Origin: Myxococcales bacterium
GTDB lineage: Bacteria; Myxococcota_A; Polyangia; Nannocystales; Nannocystaceae
Direction of reading: 5' to 3'
Length of the DNA stretch: 64,000 bases
Assembly (NCBI GenBank): GCA_020633335.1
Contig: JACKDU010000002.1
Location: forward strand, 1,114,267 to 1,178,266
The notes under the pieces were generated by a model that had not been told where the DNA came from, did not search any database, and was given only the letters and a program-made list of their open reading frames with translations. Below, in pieces: positions 28,556-36,849 of this stretch; the first letter of the stretch is position 1; every line of letters begins with the position of its first letter. A program made the translations under genes and the position numbers.

Positions 28556-28601
28556 CGCCGCTCCCCTCCCCTCGGGCCGCGGACGGCGGCGGGGAGCGGC
28601 G
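28556..28601 (+). terminator. 11-bp hairpin between the TPR and prolyl hydroxylase genes
   Basis: CGCCGCTCCCC (28556-28566) pairs with GGGGAGCGGCG (28591-28601) across a 24-base loop. It follows the TPR gene stop by 17 bases and may terminate or attenuate transcription before the next gene. Confidence 0.5.
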
Positions 28602-28629
28602 TCTCTCGTGTCTCCGGAGGAGGGCGGCG

Positions 28630-29259
28630 ATGACCACGATCCCGACCCTGGCGGCGCCGCCCGAGCGGGCGACGGTGCTCCACCAAGATCCGCTGATCTT
28701 CCAGGTCGACGACGTGATCGACGCCGCGACCTGCCAGCACATCATCGGCCTCGCCCAGCCGCAGCGCCGGCGGGCCGAGGTCAGCGGCGCCCAGAAGGGC
28801 CAGCAGAGCGCCGGCCGGACCAACGACGTCGTCTGGCTGAAGCACGACACGACGCCGACGACCGCCCGGATCTGCCGGGCGCTCGCCGAGCTCGTCGGCC
28901 TCCCGCTGGTCAACGCGGAGTCGATGCAGGTGATCACCTATGAGGTCGGCCAGGAGTACCGCCCCCACTTCGACGCCTACGACCTCAGCACCCCCCGCGG
29001 CCAGCGCTGCTGCGCCCGCGGCGGCCAGCGCCTGGCGACCCTCCTCGCCTACCTCTCGGACGTCGACGAGGGCGGCGAGACCACCTTCCCGCGCCTGGGT
29101 GTCGCGGTCCCGCCGAAGCGCGGGCGGGCGCTGGTCTTCCACAACTGCTCACCCGGCACCGACACCCGCCACCCCGACACGCTCCACGCCGGCGCGCCGG
29201 TCAAGGGCGGGACCAAGTGGGCCTTCAACCTCTGGTTCCACGTCGGGCCCTTCCGCTAG
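28630..29259 (+). CDS. Prolyl 4-hydroxylase-type 2-oxoglutarate/Fe(II) dioxygenase
   Basis: The 209-residue enzyme has the double-stranded beta-helix core of P4H. The iron ligands are in YRPHFDAYD (His113, Asp115) and in DTLHAGAPV (His186), and the 2-oxoglutarate-binding lysine is in KGGTKWAFNLWF (Lys196). The GETTFPRLGVAVPPKRGRALVFHN segment is also typical. Bacterial members hydroxylate prolines in target proteins; the target is unknown. A strong ribosome-binding site (GGAGGAGGG) precedes the ATG at 28630. Confidence 0.9.
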   Translation: MTTIPTLAAPPERATVLHQDPLIFQVDDVIDAATCQHIIGLAQPQRRRAEVSGAQKGQQSAGRTNDVVWLKHDTTPTTARICRALAELVGLPLVNAESMQVITYEVGQEYRPHFDAYDLSTPRGQRCCARGGQRLATLLAYLSDVDEGGETTFPRLGVAVPPKRGRALVFHNCSPGTDTRHPDTLHAGAPVKGGTKWAFNLWFHVGPFR

Positions 29260-29261
29260 CC

Positions 29262-29287
29262 GACGCCTGACCGAAGGGCCAGGCGTC
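29262..29287. terminator. Hairpin between convergent genes
   Basis: GACGCCTG (29262-29269) pairs with CAGGCGTC (29280-29287) two bases after the prolyl hydroxylase stop codon and ahead of the end of the convergent FadL-like gene. A two-way terminator is likely. Confidence 0.55.
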
Positions 29288-29310
29288 CACCCCGCGCTCC
29301 GCCGCGCCCG

Positions 29311-30783
29311 CTAGAAGTGGACGTCGGCGTAGATCGAGATCAGCGAGAGGAACTGGGTGTAGACCCCGTCCGCGCTCGCCTGCCGGGTCGGCTGCTCCCA
29401 CTTGTTGAGGAGGTTCTGCCCCTTGGTGTCGACCTTGCGGTAGATGATCTGGGTCGAGGTCAGGGCGAGCGCGAAGCGCTGGACGATCTGCCAGCGAGCG
29501 CCGATCGACACCGATCCCTTGTCCATGTCCATGAGCGCCGGATCGAGGGTCTGGACCGGGACCGCCGATGAGTCGTAGCCGGCGCCGATGAAGGCCTCGA
29601 GGCTCTCGATGATCCAGTACGACGCGCCGACCCGGACGCCGCCGGCGTCCTTCCAGAAGCGCGGGAGGTGCTGGACCACCCCGTCGATCTCGCCCTCGGC
29701 CCCGTAGGTCGCGGGCGCCGAGAGGGCCGTCTCGTCGCCGGCGAAGTCGCAGCGGCGGCCGTCGATCGACGAGTTGAGGACGCACTGGCGCTTGAAGACC
29801 GACCAGCGGGTGTAGTCGCCGAAGACCCGGAGCTCGAGGCGACGGGTCGGCCGCACCCGGACGCCGAGGCGGAGGATGTCCGGCAGGGTCTGGGTGAGCT
29901 CGACGTTCTGGGTCTCGGGATCGGAGAGCGCGAGGACGTTGGTCAGGGTCCCGGTGAGGGTCATCCCGCCGGTGACGTTGGGCTGCGAGGTGTAGGAGGC
30001 GCCGATCCAAAGGACCTCGCGGAGGTTCCAGAGGGCGCCGACCGAGAAGCCGCCCTGCCAGCCGGCGACGTCGATGAGCGAGCGGCCCTCCTTGAGGCGG
30101 TAGGTGTCGGGGGTGCTCCCCGAGACCAGGTCGTCGGTGCCGTCGGCGTTGCGCGCCCGGATCGTGTTGACCGTCGAGTGGATCACCGAGCCGGTCGCGC
30201 CGACGCTGAGGCCGATCTGCGGGAAGTTGAAGCCGATCCCGCCGGTCAGGTACATCGACTTGAGCGAGCCGTCGATCGTGTACCAGCGCTGGGCCCCGTC
30301 GACCGCCCCGGGGAACTGTGAATTGCCGCGATACTTCTCGTTCTGGTCCCAGGTCGCCGAGCCGCCGAAGGGGAAGTAGGCGGCGGCCCCCGCGGTCATG
30401 AACTTGGTGCCGAAGTCCGAGGTCACGCCGGCGAAGGGGGCGAAGATCTGGTTGGAGAGGGTCGCCTTGCCGTCGTTCGCCCCGGGGGCGATGTCGAGGC
30501 TGGTCTGCGACGAGACCGCCGACTCCGGCCGGGTGTAGCTCGCCCAGCGGAGCGCCAGGGTGCCGTCGACGAAGATCCGGGTGCCGCGCGAGAGGGCGAT
30601 CCCCGCGGGGTTGTAGTAGAGGGCGGTCGGGTTGTCGGTGGTCGGGTGGCCCTGCTCGCCGCCGAAGCGGGCGGACGAGAGCCCGGAGGCCGCGGCCTCC
30701 GGAGCGACGAGCCCGGCCGTCGCCATCGCCACCATCGCCACCACCGTGGCCCCTCGTCGTGCCCCTGCGCTGCGTCGAACCAT
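29311..30783 (-). CDS. FadL/TodX-type outer membrane transport protein
   Basis: The 490-residue product has a signal peptide ending near PEAAASG. The FadL hallmark follows: SSARFGGEQGHPTTDNPTALYYNPAGIAL, an N-terminal hatch with the NPA-type motif. Many amphipathic strands and a terminal aromatic strand (FLSLISIYADVHF) ending in Phe complete a 14-strand barrel. FadL-family porins take up fatty acids or other hydrophobic compounds across the outer membrane. The ATG at 30783 is preferred over an upstream GTG. A TACGAG box lies 9 nt upstream on its strand. Confidence 0.88.
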   Translation of the reverse strand: MVRRSAGARRGATVVAMVAMATAGLVAPEAAASGLSSARFGGEQGHPTTDNPTALYYNPAGIALSRGTRIFVDGTLALRWASYTRPESAVSSQTSLDIAPGANDGKATLSNQIFAPFAGVTSDFGTKFMTAGAAAYFPFGGSATWDQNEKYRGNSQFPGAVDGAQRWYTIDGSLKSMYLTGGIGFNFPQIGLSVGATGSVIHSTVNTIRARNADGTDDLVSGSTPDTYRLKEGRSLIDVAGWQGGFSVGALWNLREVLWIGASYTSQPNVTGGMTLTGTLTNVLALSDPETQNVELTQTLPDILRLGVRVRPTRRLELRVFGDYTRWSVFKRQCVLNSSIDGRRCDFAGDETALSAPATYGAEGEIDGVVQHLPRFWKDAGGVRVGASYWIIESLEAFIGAGYDSSAVPVQTLDPALMDMDKGSVSIGARWQIVQRFALALTSTQIIYRKVDTKGQNLLNKWEQPTRQASADGVYTQFLSLISIYADVHF

Positions 30784-30834
30784 GACTGGCACCTCGTACG
30801 ACCTGCCGTCTTGTGCCGGCCGTGGGCGAGACTC

Positions 30835-30869
30835 TACTATGAGTCCGGGATGGTCGGCGAGCGCCGACC
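30835..30869 (+). promoter_or_regulatory. TACTAT -10 box followed by an 18-nt hairpin in the leader
   Basis: TACTAT (30835-30840) should start transcription near 30847. Just downstream, GGTCGGCG-AG-CGCCGACC (30852-30869) is a perfect inverted repeat with an 8-bp stem. It could be an operator or an mRNA-stabilising 5' stem. A GAGGA ribosome-binding site follows near 30884. Confidence 0.45.
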
Positions 30870-30893
30870 TCCCTTCACCTCGAGGACACGACG

Positions 30894-31529
30894 ATGTTGG
30901 CGACGGCGGCGAAGAAGGGTGCCCTGGTCTACCTGAGTCTGGCGGCCTGCCTGGCGGGGGGCTGCCCCGACCCGGACGCCCGCCTCGACGCCTTCCTCGA
31001 GGCCTCGGAGGAGGAGCGCAACGTCCCGCCGCCCAAGGAAGATCTCGGGAGCACGCTCGCCGACATCAACGGTGACTTCCTCCTGGCGCTCTCGTCGGTC
31101 ATCGACCCCGACCACCCGCTCCAGTTCTATTGCACGGCGATGCTCGTGCAGAACCCGGACGGGACCGGCACCCTCTCCCTCAACTTCCAGCCCCTCAGCC
31201 TCGATCCCCAGAGCACGACGACCCCGCGCCAGCCGGTCGGCGACGCCCTCCTCTTCGAGGACATCCAGGTCTCGGCCGAGGGCGCCTTCACCCTCGACCT
31301 CGGGGCCGTCGCCGTGACCGGCATGGCCAACCCGATCACCGGCTCGGACATCGAGGCGAACCTCTCGCTCTCGGCCTTCATCCAGGACGAGAACCTCTTC
31401 TGCGGCAACGTCGAGGGCGCGGTGACGATGCCGCTGATGGCTGACCTGAGCGGCTCGACCTTCGCCGCGACCCGGGTCACCGGCGTCGACGCCCTCCCCG
31501 AGACCTTCGCGGTCGCCTGCCCGCCCTGA
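30894..31529 (+). CDS. Predicted lipoprotein of unknown function
   Basis: The 211-residue product has a signal peptide with lipobox LAGGC. The mature part begins with an acidic, helical stretch (RLDAFLEASEEERN), then a beta-rich domain of repeated strands (TGTLSLNFQPLSLD, EGAFTLDLGAVAVTG, EANLSLSAFIQ). Two to three cysteines could form disulfides. I do not recognise a family. It is divergent from the FadL-like gene and convergent with the next lipoprotein gene, 12 bp away. Confidence 0.7.
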   Translation: MLATAAKKGALVYLSLAACLAGGCPDPDARLDAFLEASEEERNVPPPKEDLGSTLADINGDFLLALSSVIDPDHPLQFYCTAMLVQNPDGTGTLSLNFQPLSLDPQSTTTPRQPVGDALLFEDIQVSAEGAFTLDLGAVAVTGMANPITGSDIEANLSLSAFIQDENLFCGNVEGAVTMPLMADLSGSTFAATRVTGVDALPETFAVACPP

Positions 31530-31541
31530 GCCCTCGCTAGC

Positions 31542-32678
31542 TCAGGGGCCGATGCAGGCGACCGGCTTGTAGGGCGCCGCCAGGTTCGAGCAGGTGGTCT
31601 GGGCCATCTTGCCGACCGACTTCACGTTGCCGTTCTTCGGATCGACCGTGTAGAGGTCGGGCCCCGACGAGCAGGCGTAGATCACGTTGTTGCCCGGGTG
31701 GAGCTCGATGCCGACGGTCCCGAAGTTGAAGCTCAGCTTGACCAGCTTGGTCGCCATCCCGTTGTTCGGATCGATCGTGTAGAGCCAGTCGTCGCTGCCG
31801 TTGATCGCGTAGAGCCCCTGGAGGAGGTCCGACCAGGTCGCGCCGCCGGTGCCGAAGTCGACGCCGAGGGGGCCGACGATGGTCGCGGTGCCGACCCCGG
31901 AGTCGATCGAGATCGTCACGTCGTTGTTGCTGGCGACCCCGTAGAGGTCGATCGCCTGATCGGAGGTGATCCCGTTGACCCCGCCGATCCCGCCGCCGTA
32001 GGGGCCGACCGCCGTGACCTCGCAGGTGCAGGGATCGATCACGTCGAGCGCGGTCCCGCCGGCCGAGGCGTAGAGGATGTTGTCCCGCGAGAAGGTCAGC
32101 GACGGGTACGAGGTGTTGTTCGGCAGCTTGCAGAGGTCGGTCGTCTTGGCGTCGATGATGCTGACCTTCTGCAGGAAGCGGGTCTGGTTGTTGATGCTGA
32201 GGAGCCACTCCGGCGGCGGCTCGATCCCACCGGTGGTGTCGCCCCCCGTCGTGTCGCCCCCCGTCGTGTCGACGCCGGTGCTCCCGGTGGTCGGCTCGAC
32301 CCCGGTGCTCCCGGTCATCCCGGTCGTGCCGGTGGTCGTGTCGCCGGTGCTCCCGGTCGTCTCGGGGCCGCTCGTCGTCGTCCCCATCGTCCCCGCCGAG
32401 GTCGAGGCCGTGCCGTCACTCGTCGACCCCGCCGTGGTGCCGGTCATCGAGTCCGACATCGACCCGCCGCTCGCGCTGGTCGTCGCCGTCGCGCTCGCCG
32501 ACGCCGACGACGACGACGTCGAGGCGCTGCCGGCCGACGTCGACGAGTCGGTGCCCGAGGAGCCCGATCCTTCGCTGGTCCCCGTGTCATCGCCGCAGGC
32601 GAGGCCGAGGCCGAGGGTCAGGCCCAGAGCAAGGGTTGAGGAAACACGCCCAAATCCACCGTACGTCGTCCACTCCAT
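31542..32678 (-). CDS. Lipoprotein with long Ser/Thr/Gly linker and beta-propeller-like domain
   Basis: The 378-residue product has a signal peptide with lipobox GLAC. A linker of about 130 residues made of Ser, Thr, Gly and Ala follows, including three TTGGD units. A C-terminal domain has propeller-like strands (LYASAGGTALDVIDPCTCEV, DLYGVASNNDVTISIDSG, GLYAINGSDDWLYTIDPNNG). The repeated YTIDP/YTVDP pattern suggests a six- or seven-blade propeller. It is probably exposed at the cell surface. The ATG at 32678 has a TACGCT box (32685-32690) 6 nt upstream on its strand. Confidence 0.75.
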   Translation of the reverse strand: MEWTTYGGFGRVSSTLALGLTLGLGLACGDDTGTSEGSGSSGTDSSTSAGSASTSSSSASASATATTSASGGSMSDSMTGTTAGSTSDGTASTSAGTMGTTTSGPETTGSTGDTTTGTTGMTGSTGVEPTTGSTGVDTTGGDTTGGDTTGGIEPPPEWLLSINNQTRFLQKVSIIDAKTTDLCKLPNNTSYPSLTFSRDNILYASAGGTALDVIDPCTCEVTAVGPYGGGIGGVNGITSDQAIDLYGVASNNDVTISIDSGVGTATIVGPLGVDFGTGGATWSDLLQGLYAINGSDDWLYTIDPNNGMATKLVKLSFNFGTVGIELHPGNNVIYACSSGPDLYTVDPKNGNVKSVGKMAQTTCSNLAAPYKPVACIGP

Positions 32679-32783
32679 CCCCCCAGCGTAGCGAGCAAGG
32701 ACGCGCGATGGCGCGAGGCGTGCCGGCAGGGGCTGCGCGCGCGCCCGCAGATGCGCTATGAGGGTCGCCGACCAGGAGCGACG

Positions 32784-33854
32784 ATGGACAAGCGACAGAG
32801 TCCCACATGGATGCTCTACGGAGCCAACGGCTACACCGGCGCCCTGATCGCCGAGGCGGCGGCCGCCCGCGGGCTCCGGCCGATCCTCGCCGGCCGCCGC
32901 GAAGGGCCGGTCCGCGAGCTCGCCGGGCGCCTCGGCCTCGAGCACCGGGTCTTCCCGCTCGCGGATCCGGCGACGGTCGCCGACGCGCTCACCAGCGCCG
33001 GCGTCGGCGCGCTGGTCCTCGCCGCCGGTCCCTTCTCCCAGACCTCGGCGATCGCCGCCGAGGCCTGCCTCCGCGCCGGCGTCCACTACCTCGACATCAC
33101 CGGCGAGATCGCGGTCTTCGAGGCGCTCCAGGCCCGCGACCGCGAGGCGCGCGAGCGCGGCGTCATCCTCCTCCCGGGGGTCGGCTTCGACGTCGTCCCC
33201 ACCGACTGCCTCGCCCGCGCCCTCGCCGATCGGCTGCCGGAGGCGACCTCGCTCGAGCTCGCGTTCTACAGCCGCGGCGGGATGAGCCGCGGCACCCTCA
33301 AGACCACCCTCGAGAGCATGACCTCGTCGATGGTCCGCCGCGGCGGCGCCCTCGAGGCGATCGCCCCCGGCTCGCTGACGGCGACGATCCCCTTCGCCGA
33401 TCGCCCGCGCGAGGCGGCGGCGATCCCCTGGGGCGACCTCTCGACCGCCCACTGGTCGACCCGGATCCCCGACATCACCGTCTACATGGCGATGCCGCCG
33501 CGGATGATCCGGGGCATGCGCGCGCTCCGGCTGGCCGCGCCGGCGCTCCGCAGCCGCCGGCTCGTCGGCCTCCTCCAGCGGCTCGTCGGCCGCTTCGTCG
33601 AGGGCCCCGACGCCGACACCCGTCGCGGCGGTCATTGCCTCCTCTGGGGCCGCGCGCGCGATCCCCACGGGCGCGAGGTGGTGGGCACCCTGCGCACCCC
33701 CGAGGGCTACTCGCTCACCGTCGACGCGACGATCGCCGCGACCCTGCGGGTCCTCGCCGGCGAGGTCGCGCCCGGCTACCAGACCCCGTCGACCGCGTTC
33801 TCGGCGGGCTTCGTCTCCACGCTCCCCGGTTGTGAGATGTCCCTTGGGACATGA
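32784..33854 (+). CDS. Saccharopine dehydrogenase-like NAD(P)-binding protein
   Basis: The 356-residue protein opens with a Rossmann motif (MLYGANGYTGALIAEAAAARG). GPFSQTSAIAAEACLRAGVHYLDITGEI and GVGFDVVPTDCLARAL follow, as in the saccharopine dehydrogenase/trans-acting enoyl reductase-like family. True lysine-pathway activity is unlikely, and the substrate is unknown. The ATG at 32784 has an AGGAG ribosome-binding site, and a TATGAG -10 box lies near 32758. The stop codon lies in the right arm of a palindrome. Confidence 0.82.
   Translation: MDKRQSPTWMLYGANGYTGALIAEAAAARGLRPILAGRREGPVRELAGRLGLEHRVFPLADPATVADALTSAGVGALVLAAGPFSQTSAIAAEACLRAGVHYLDITGEIAVFEALQARDREARERGVILLPGVGFDVVPTDCLARALADRLPEATSLELAFYSRGGMSRGTLKTTLESMTSSMVRRGGALEAIAPGSLTATIPFADRPREAAAIPWGDLSTAHWSTRIPDITVYMAMPPRMIRGMRALRLAAPALRSRRLVGLLQRLVGRFVEGPDADTRRGGHCLLWGRARDPHGREVVGTLRTPEGYSLTVDATIAATLRVLAGEVAPGYQTPSTAFSAGFVSTLPGCEMSLGT
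33837..33852. repeat. ATGTCCC-TT-GGGACAT palindrome at a gene end
   Basis: A 7-bp stem with a 2-base spacer overlaps the stop codon of the saccharopine dehydrogenase-like gene. It could mark the mRNA 3' end. It belongs to the TGTCC/GGACA palindrome family of this window. Confidence 0.6.
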
Positions 33855-33950
33855 TCGAAGGCGCGCGCCCCTCGACCCCGCAGGCCGCTCGCATCCGGTG
33901 AAACCGGAACCATTCTTCGGGCGTTCCAAGGACGGACCCCGAGGAGCCCC

Positions 33951-34118
33951 ATGCGACACGCGACCCCCTCCGCCCCGCGAACCCGCGCCATCACCGATCT
34001 CGCCTTCGTCGACGCCTTCACCCGCGCCATCACCGAGCAGCCCTTCCTCCGCGATCTCCTCGAGCTCCGTCGACAACGACGCGAGCTCGCCACGGTGACC
34101 GAACCCAAGGCGGCCTAG
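33951..34118 (+). CDS. Small hypothetical protein (55 residues)
   Basis: An ATG at 33951 is preceded by a good ribosome-binding site (GAGGAG at 33941-33946) and opens 55 codons to a TAG at 34118. The product is basic, with the helical segments FVDAFTRAITEQPFLRDLLELRRQRREL. Third codon positions are strongly GC-biased, as in the real genes nearby. No signal peptide or known family is seen. It fills the gap between two longer genes on the same strand. Confidence 0.5.
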   Translation: MRHATPSAPRTRAITDLAFVDAFTRAITEQPFLRDLLELRRQRRELATVTEPKAA

Positions 34119-34177
34119 CCCGCCCTCCGAGCGCCCCGCCGCCCGCGCGAACCCAGCCCTTGCGCGCCGCGGAGCGC

Positions 34178-34194
34178 CGGCCGACGATCGGCCG
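34178..34194 (+). promoter_or_regulatory. Inverted repeat touching a start codon
   Basis: CGGCCGA-CGA-TCGGCCG ends on the base before the ATG at 34195. It may be an operator, or a hairpin that controls translation of the lipoprotein gene. Confidence 0.35.
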
Positions 34195-34845
34195 ATGCAG
34201 CGGCCCGCCCCTCTCCTCCTCGCCCTCACGCTCGCCTGCACCACGGCCGGTGGCGACGCGGTCAGCGAGACGCCGCGGCGGCCCGATCCCGTCGCCGCCC
34301 CCGCACCCGATCCCACCTCGGTCGTCGCTCCCGACCCGACGAGCACCTCGACGCCCGCGAAGTCCGCCCCCGCGGAGATCGCCTGCGCGAGCGACGACGA
34401 GTGCACGAGCTCGTGCTCGCAGGGCGCGGTCAACCGCGGCTGGTACGAGGCGACCTTCCCCGGCGGCGAGGCCTGTGAGGACGGCTGCACCAGCAAGGGG
34501 AGCGAGTCGCCCCGCTGCGAGGAGGGGATCTGCGTCGCCTACCGGCTGGGCGCCCGCGACCCCGAGTGCACCGATCGCCCGGATCGCGCGCGCGCCCCCC
34601 AGCGCCCGGGCCCGGCCCACCGCTGCGAGCGCGACCAGGAGTGCCGCGTGAGCTGCAATTTCGGGGCGATCCGCGGCGACTGGTACGGCTACCTCGGCCT
34701 CGAGGCCCGCGAATGCAAGGACGGCTGCGCCTCCAAGGGGATCACCGCCCGCTGCGCGGAGGGGCGCTGCGCGGCCTTCCGCGGCGATTCCCCGCTCGCC
34801 GAGTGCACCGAGGTCTCGGTCCACCGCGGCATCGCAGGTGATTGA
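34195..34845 (+). CDS. Lipoprotein with a duplicated cysteine-rich domain
   Basis: The 216-residue product has a signal peptide with lipobox LTLAC, a Pro/Thr linker, and two copies of a domain of about 60 residues. The first copy reads CASDDECTSSCSQGAVNRGWY...CEDGCTSKG...CEEGICVAYR. The second reads CERDQECRVSCNFGAIRGDWY...CKDGCASKG...CAEGRCAAFR. The cysteine order is kept between copies, so the two domains arose by internal duplication. Function is unknown. Confidence 0.75.
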   Translation: MQRPAPLLLALTLACTTAGGDAVSETPRRPDPVAAPAPDPTSVVAPDPTSTSTPAKSAPAEIACASDDECTSSCSQGAVNRGWYEATFPGGEACEDGCTSKGSESPRCEEGICVAYRLGARDPECTDRPDRARAPQRPGPAHRCERDQECRVSCNFGAIRGDWYGYLGLEARECKDGCASKGITARCAEGRCAAFRGDSPLAECTEVSVHRGIAGD

Positions 34846-34897
34846 CGATGAACGCCGTCCTCGGCAGGGTGGTTGCCCTGTGAATCCGGAGGAGCGC

Positions 34898-36670
34898 GTG
34901 ACCTACGATCTGATCATCCAGGGCGGGACCATCGTCGACGGCAGCGGCAACGCGGCCTACCGCGGCGACATTGCGATCAAGGACGGCGTCATCGCGGCGA
35001 TCGGCGCGGTCGAGGGCTCCGCCCGCGAGACCATCGACGCCAGCGGCGCGCTGGTCACCCCCGGCTTCGTCGACATCCACTGCCACTACGACGGCCAGGT
35101 CTCCTGGGACCCCGACCTCATGCCCTCGTCGGTCCACGGGGTGACGACCGCGGTGATGGGCTCCTGCGGCGTCGGCTTCGCGCCGGTCCACGTCCGCGAT
35201 CGGACCGCGCTCATCGAGCTCATGGAGGGGGTCGAGGACATCCCCGGCACCGCCCTCGCCGAGGGGATCAATTGGCGCTGGGAGAGCTTCGAGGAGTACC
35301 TCGACGCGATCGACGACTTCCCCCACGCGATCGACTTCGCCGCCCAGGTCCCCCACGACTCGCTGCGGGTCTACGTGATGGGCGAGCGGGCGCTCGCCGG
35401 CGAGGAGGCGACCGACGAGGACATCGCGACGATGCGCGAGCTCACCCGGCGGGCGCTCGAGGCCGGCGCGGTCGGCTTCTCGACCGGCCGCACCGACAAC
35501 CACCGGGCGAAGAGCGGCGCGCCGACGCCGGCGAGCGAGGCGTCGATCCGCGAGCTCCAGGGGATCGCCGAGGCGCTCCACGGCCTGGGTCACGGGGTCC
35601 TCCAGGCGGTCTCCGACTTCGACATGCCGATCGCGGCCGAGCGCTTCGACCCCGAGTTCGACGTGATCGAGGCGATGGCGGCGGCCGGCGGCGGCCACCG
35701 GACCTCGATCTCCCTCCTCCAGCGCGACGCCGACCCCGAGCAGTGGCGGCGGATCCTCGATCGGGTCGACGCGGCGAAGGAGCGCGGGATCGACATCCGC
35801 GTCCAGGTCGCGGCCCGCGGGATCGGCGTGATGCTCGGCTTCGAGGCGACCTTCCACCCCTTCATGGGCTTCCCCTCCTACAAGAAGATCGCCCACCTCC
35901 CGCTCGCCGAGCGGGTCGCGGCGATGCGCACCGACGCGGTCCGCGAGGCGATGCTCGCGGAGAAGAGCGACAAGGTCGCGGGCGACGGCTCGCCGATCCC
36001 GCCCCTCGCCGATCGCCTCCTCGCCCAGATCGATCGGATCTCGATGCGCCTCTTCCGCCTCGGCGAGGACCCGAACTACGAGCCGGCGCCCCAGGAGTCG
36101 CTCTTCTTCGAGGCCAAGCGCCGCGGGATCACCCCGCTCGCCGCGATCTACGACGCGCTCCTCGAGGACGAGGGCCACCAGCTCCTCTACTTCCCGATCT
36201 TCAACTACGGGTCGATGAACCTCGACAACGTCGAGGCGATGCTGAACCACCCGCAGGCGCTCCCCGGCCTCTCCGACGGCGGCGCCCACGTCGGCACGAT
36301 CTGCGACGCGTCCTTCCCGACCTTCATGCTCACCCACTGGGTCCGCGACCGCGCCCGCGGGCGCCTGCCGGTCGAGAAGGTGATCAAGATGATGACCCGC
36401 GACACCGCCGAGTTCATCGGCTTCCACGACCGCGGCGAGCTCGCGGTCGGCAAGCGGGCGGACATCAACGTGATCGACCTCGATCACCTCCGCCTCCACC
36501 GCCCGCGCCTGGTCCGCGACCTCCCGGCCGGCGGCCAGCGCCTCCTCCAGGACGTCGAGGGCTACCGCGCGACCCTGGTCGCCGGCCAGGTGATCGCCCG
36601 CGAGGGCAAGCTCACCGGCGCCCGCCCGGGCCGCCTCGCCCGCCTCGGCGCGCGGGCAGCCGCCAACTAG
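34898..36670 (+). CDS. N-acyl-D-amino-acid deacylase family amidohydrolase
   Basis: The 590-residue enzyme belongs to the D-aminoacylase branch of the amidohydrolase superfamily. It has YDLIIQGGTIVDGSGNAAYRGDIAI, the metal-binding GFVDIHCHYDGQVSWDP, HGVTTAVMGSCGVGFAP (with the bridging Cys), and late SDGGAHVGTICDASFPT and FHDRGELAVGKRADINVIDL. Such enzymes hydrolyse N-acyl-D-amino acids and use zinc. The start is GTG 34898, with GGAGGAG just upstream; a GTG at 34880 is less likely. A strong hairpin follows the stop. Confidence 0.88.
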   Translation: MTYDLIIQGGTIVDGSGNAAYRGDIAIKDGVIAAIGAVEGSARETIDASGALVTPGFVDIHCHYDGQVSWDPDLMPSSVHGVTTAVMGSCGVGFAPVHVRDRTALIELMEGVEDIPGTALAEGINWRWESFEEYLDAIDDFPHAIDFAAQVPHDSLRVYVMGERALAGEEATDEDIATMRELTRRALEAGAVGFSTGRTDNHRAKSGAPTPASEASIRELQGIAEALHGLGHGVLQAVSDFDMPIAAERFDPEFDVIEAMAAAGGGHRTSISLLQRDADPEQWRRILDRVDAAKERGIDIRVQVAARGIGVMLGFEATFHPFMGFPSYKKIAHLPLAERVAAMRTDAVREAMLAEKSDKVAGDGSPIPPLADRLLAQIDRISMRLFRLGEDPNYEPAPQESLFFEAKRRGITPLAAIYDALLEDEGHQLLYFPIFNYGSMNLDNVEAMLNHPQALPGLSDGGAHVGTICDASFPTFMLTHWVRDRARGRLPVEKVIKMMTRDTAEFIGFHDRGELAVGKRADINVIDLDHLRLHRPRLVRDLPAGGQRLLQDVEGYRATLVAGQVIAREGKLTGARPGRLARLGARAAAN

Positions 36671-36687
36671 CGGCGCCGTGAATTGAC

Positions 36688-36722
36688 GAGAGCGCGGGTC
36701 CCCCGAGGGGGCTCGCGCTCTC
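36688..36722 (+). terminator. Strong hairpin after the D-aminoacylase gene
   Basis: GAGAGCGCG (36688-36696) pairs with CGCGCTCTC (36714-36722), and an inner CCCCC/GGGGG pair extends the stem. It lies 18 bases after the stop codon. There is no T run. Confidence 0.65.
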
Positions 36723-36838
36723 TCGCGTTCGAAGCCGCCTAGTGCCGCGACCGCAACGTATCGATCCACCTCGCGCGGGGAACGTCGCCGCTGGCGACGC
36801 GGGGAGCGCGTCATGGAGCCCGCCAGGCGTCTGTAGGC

Positions 36839-36844
36839 TACTCT
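36839..36844 (+). promoter_or_regulatory. -10 box TACTCT for the DUF3800 gene
   Basis: TACTCT ends 5 nt before the ATG at 36850, the same geometry as at native genes nearby. Confidence 0.4.
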
Positions 36845-36849
36845 CTATC

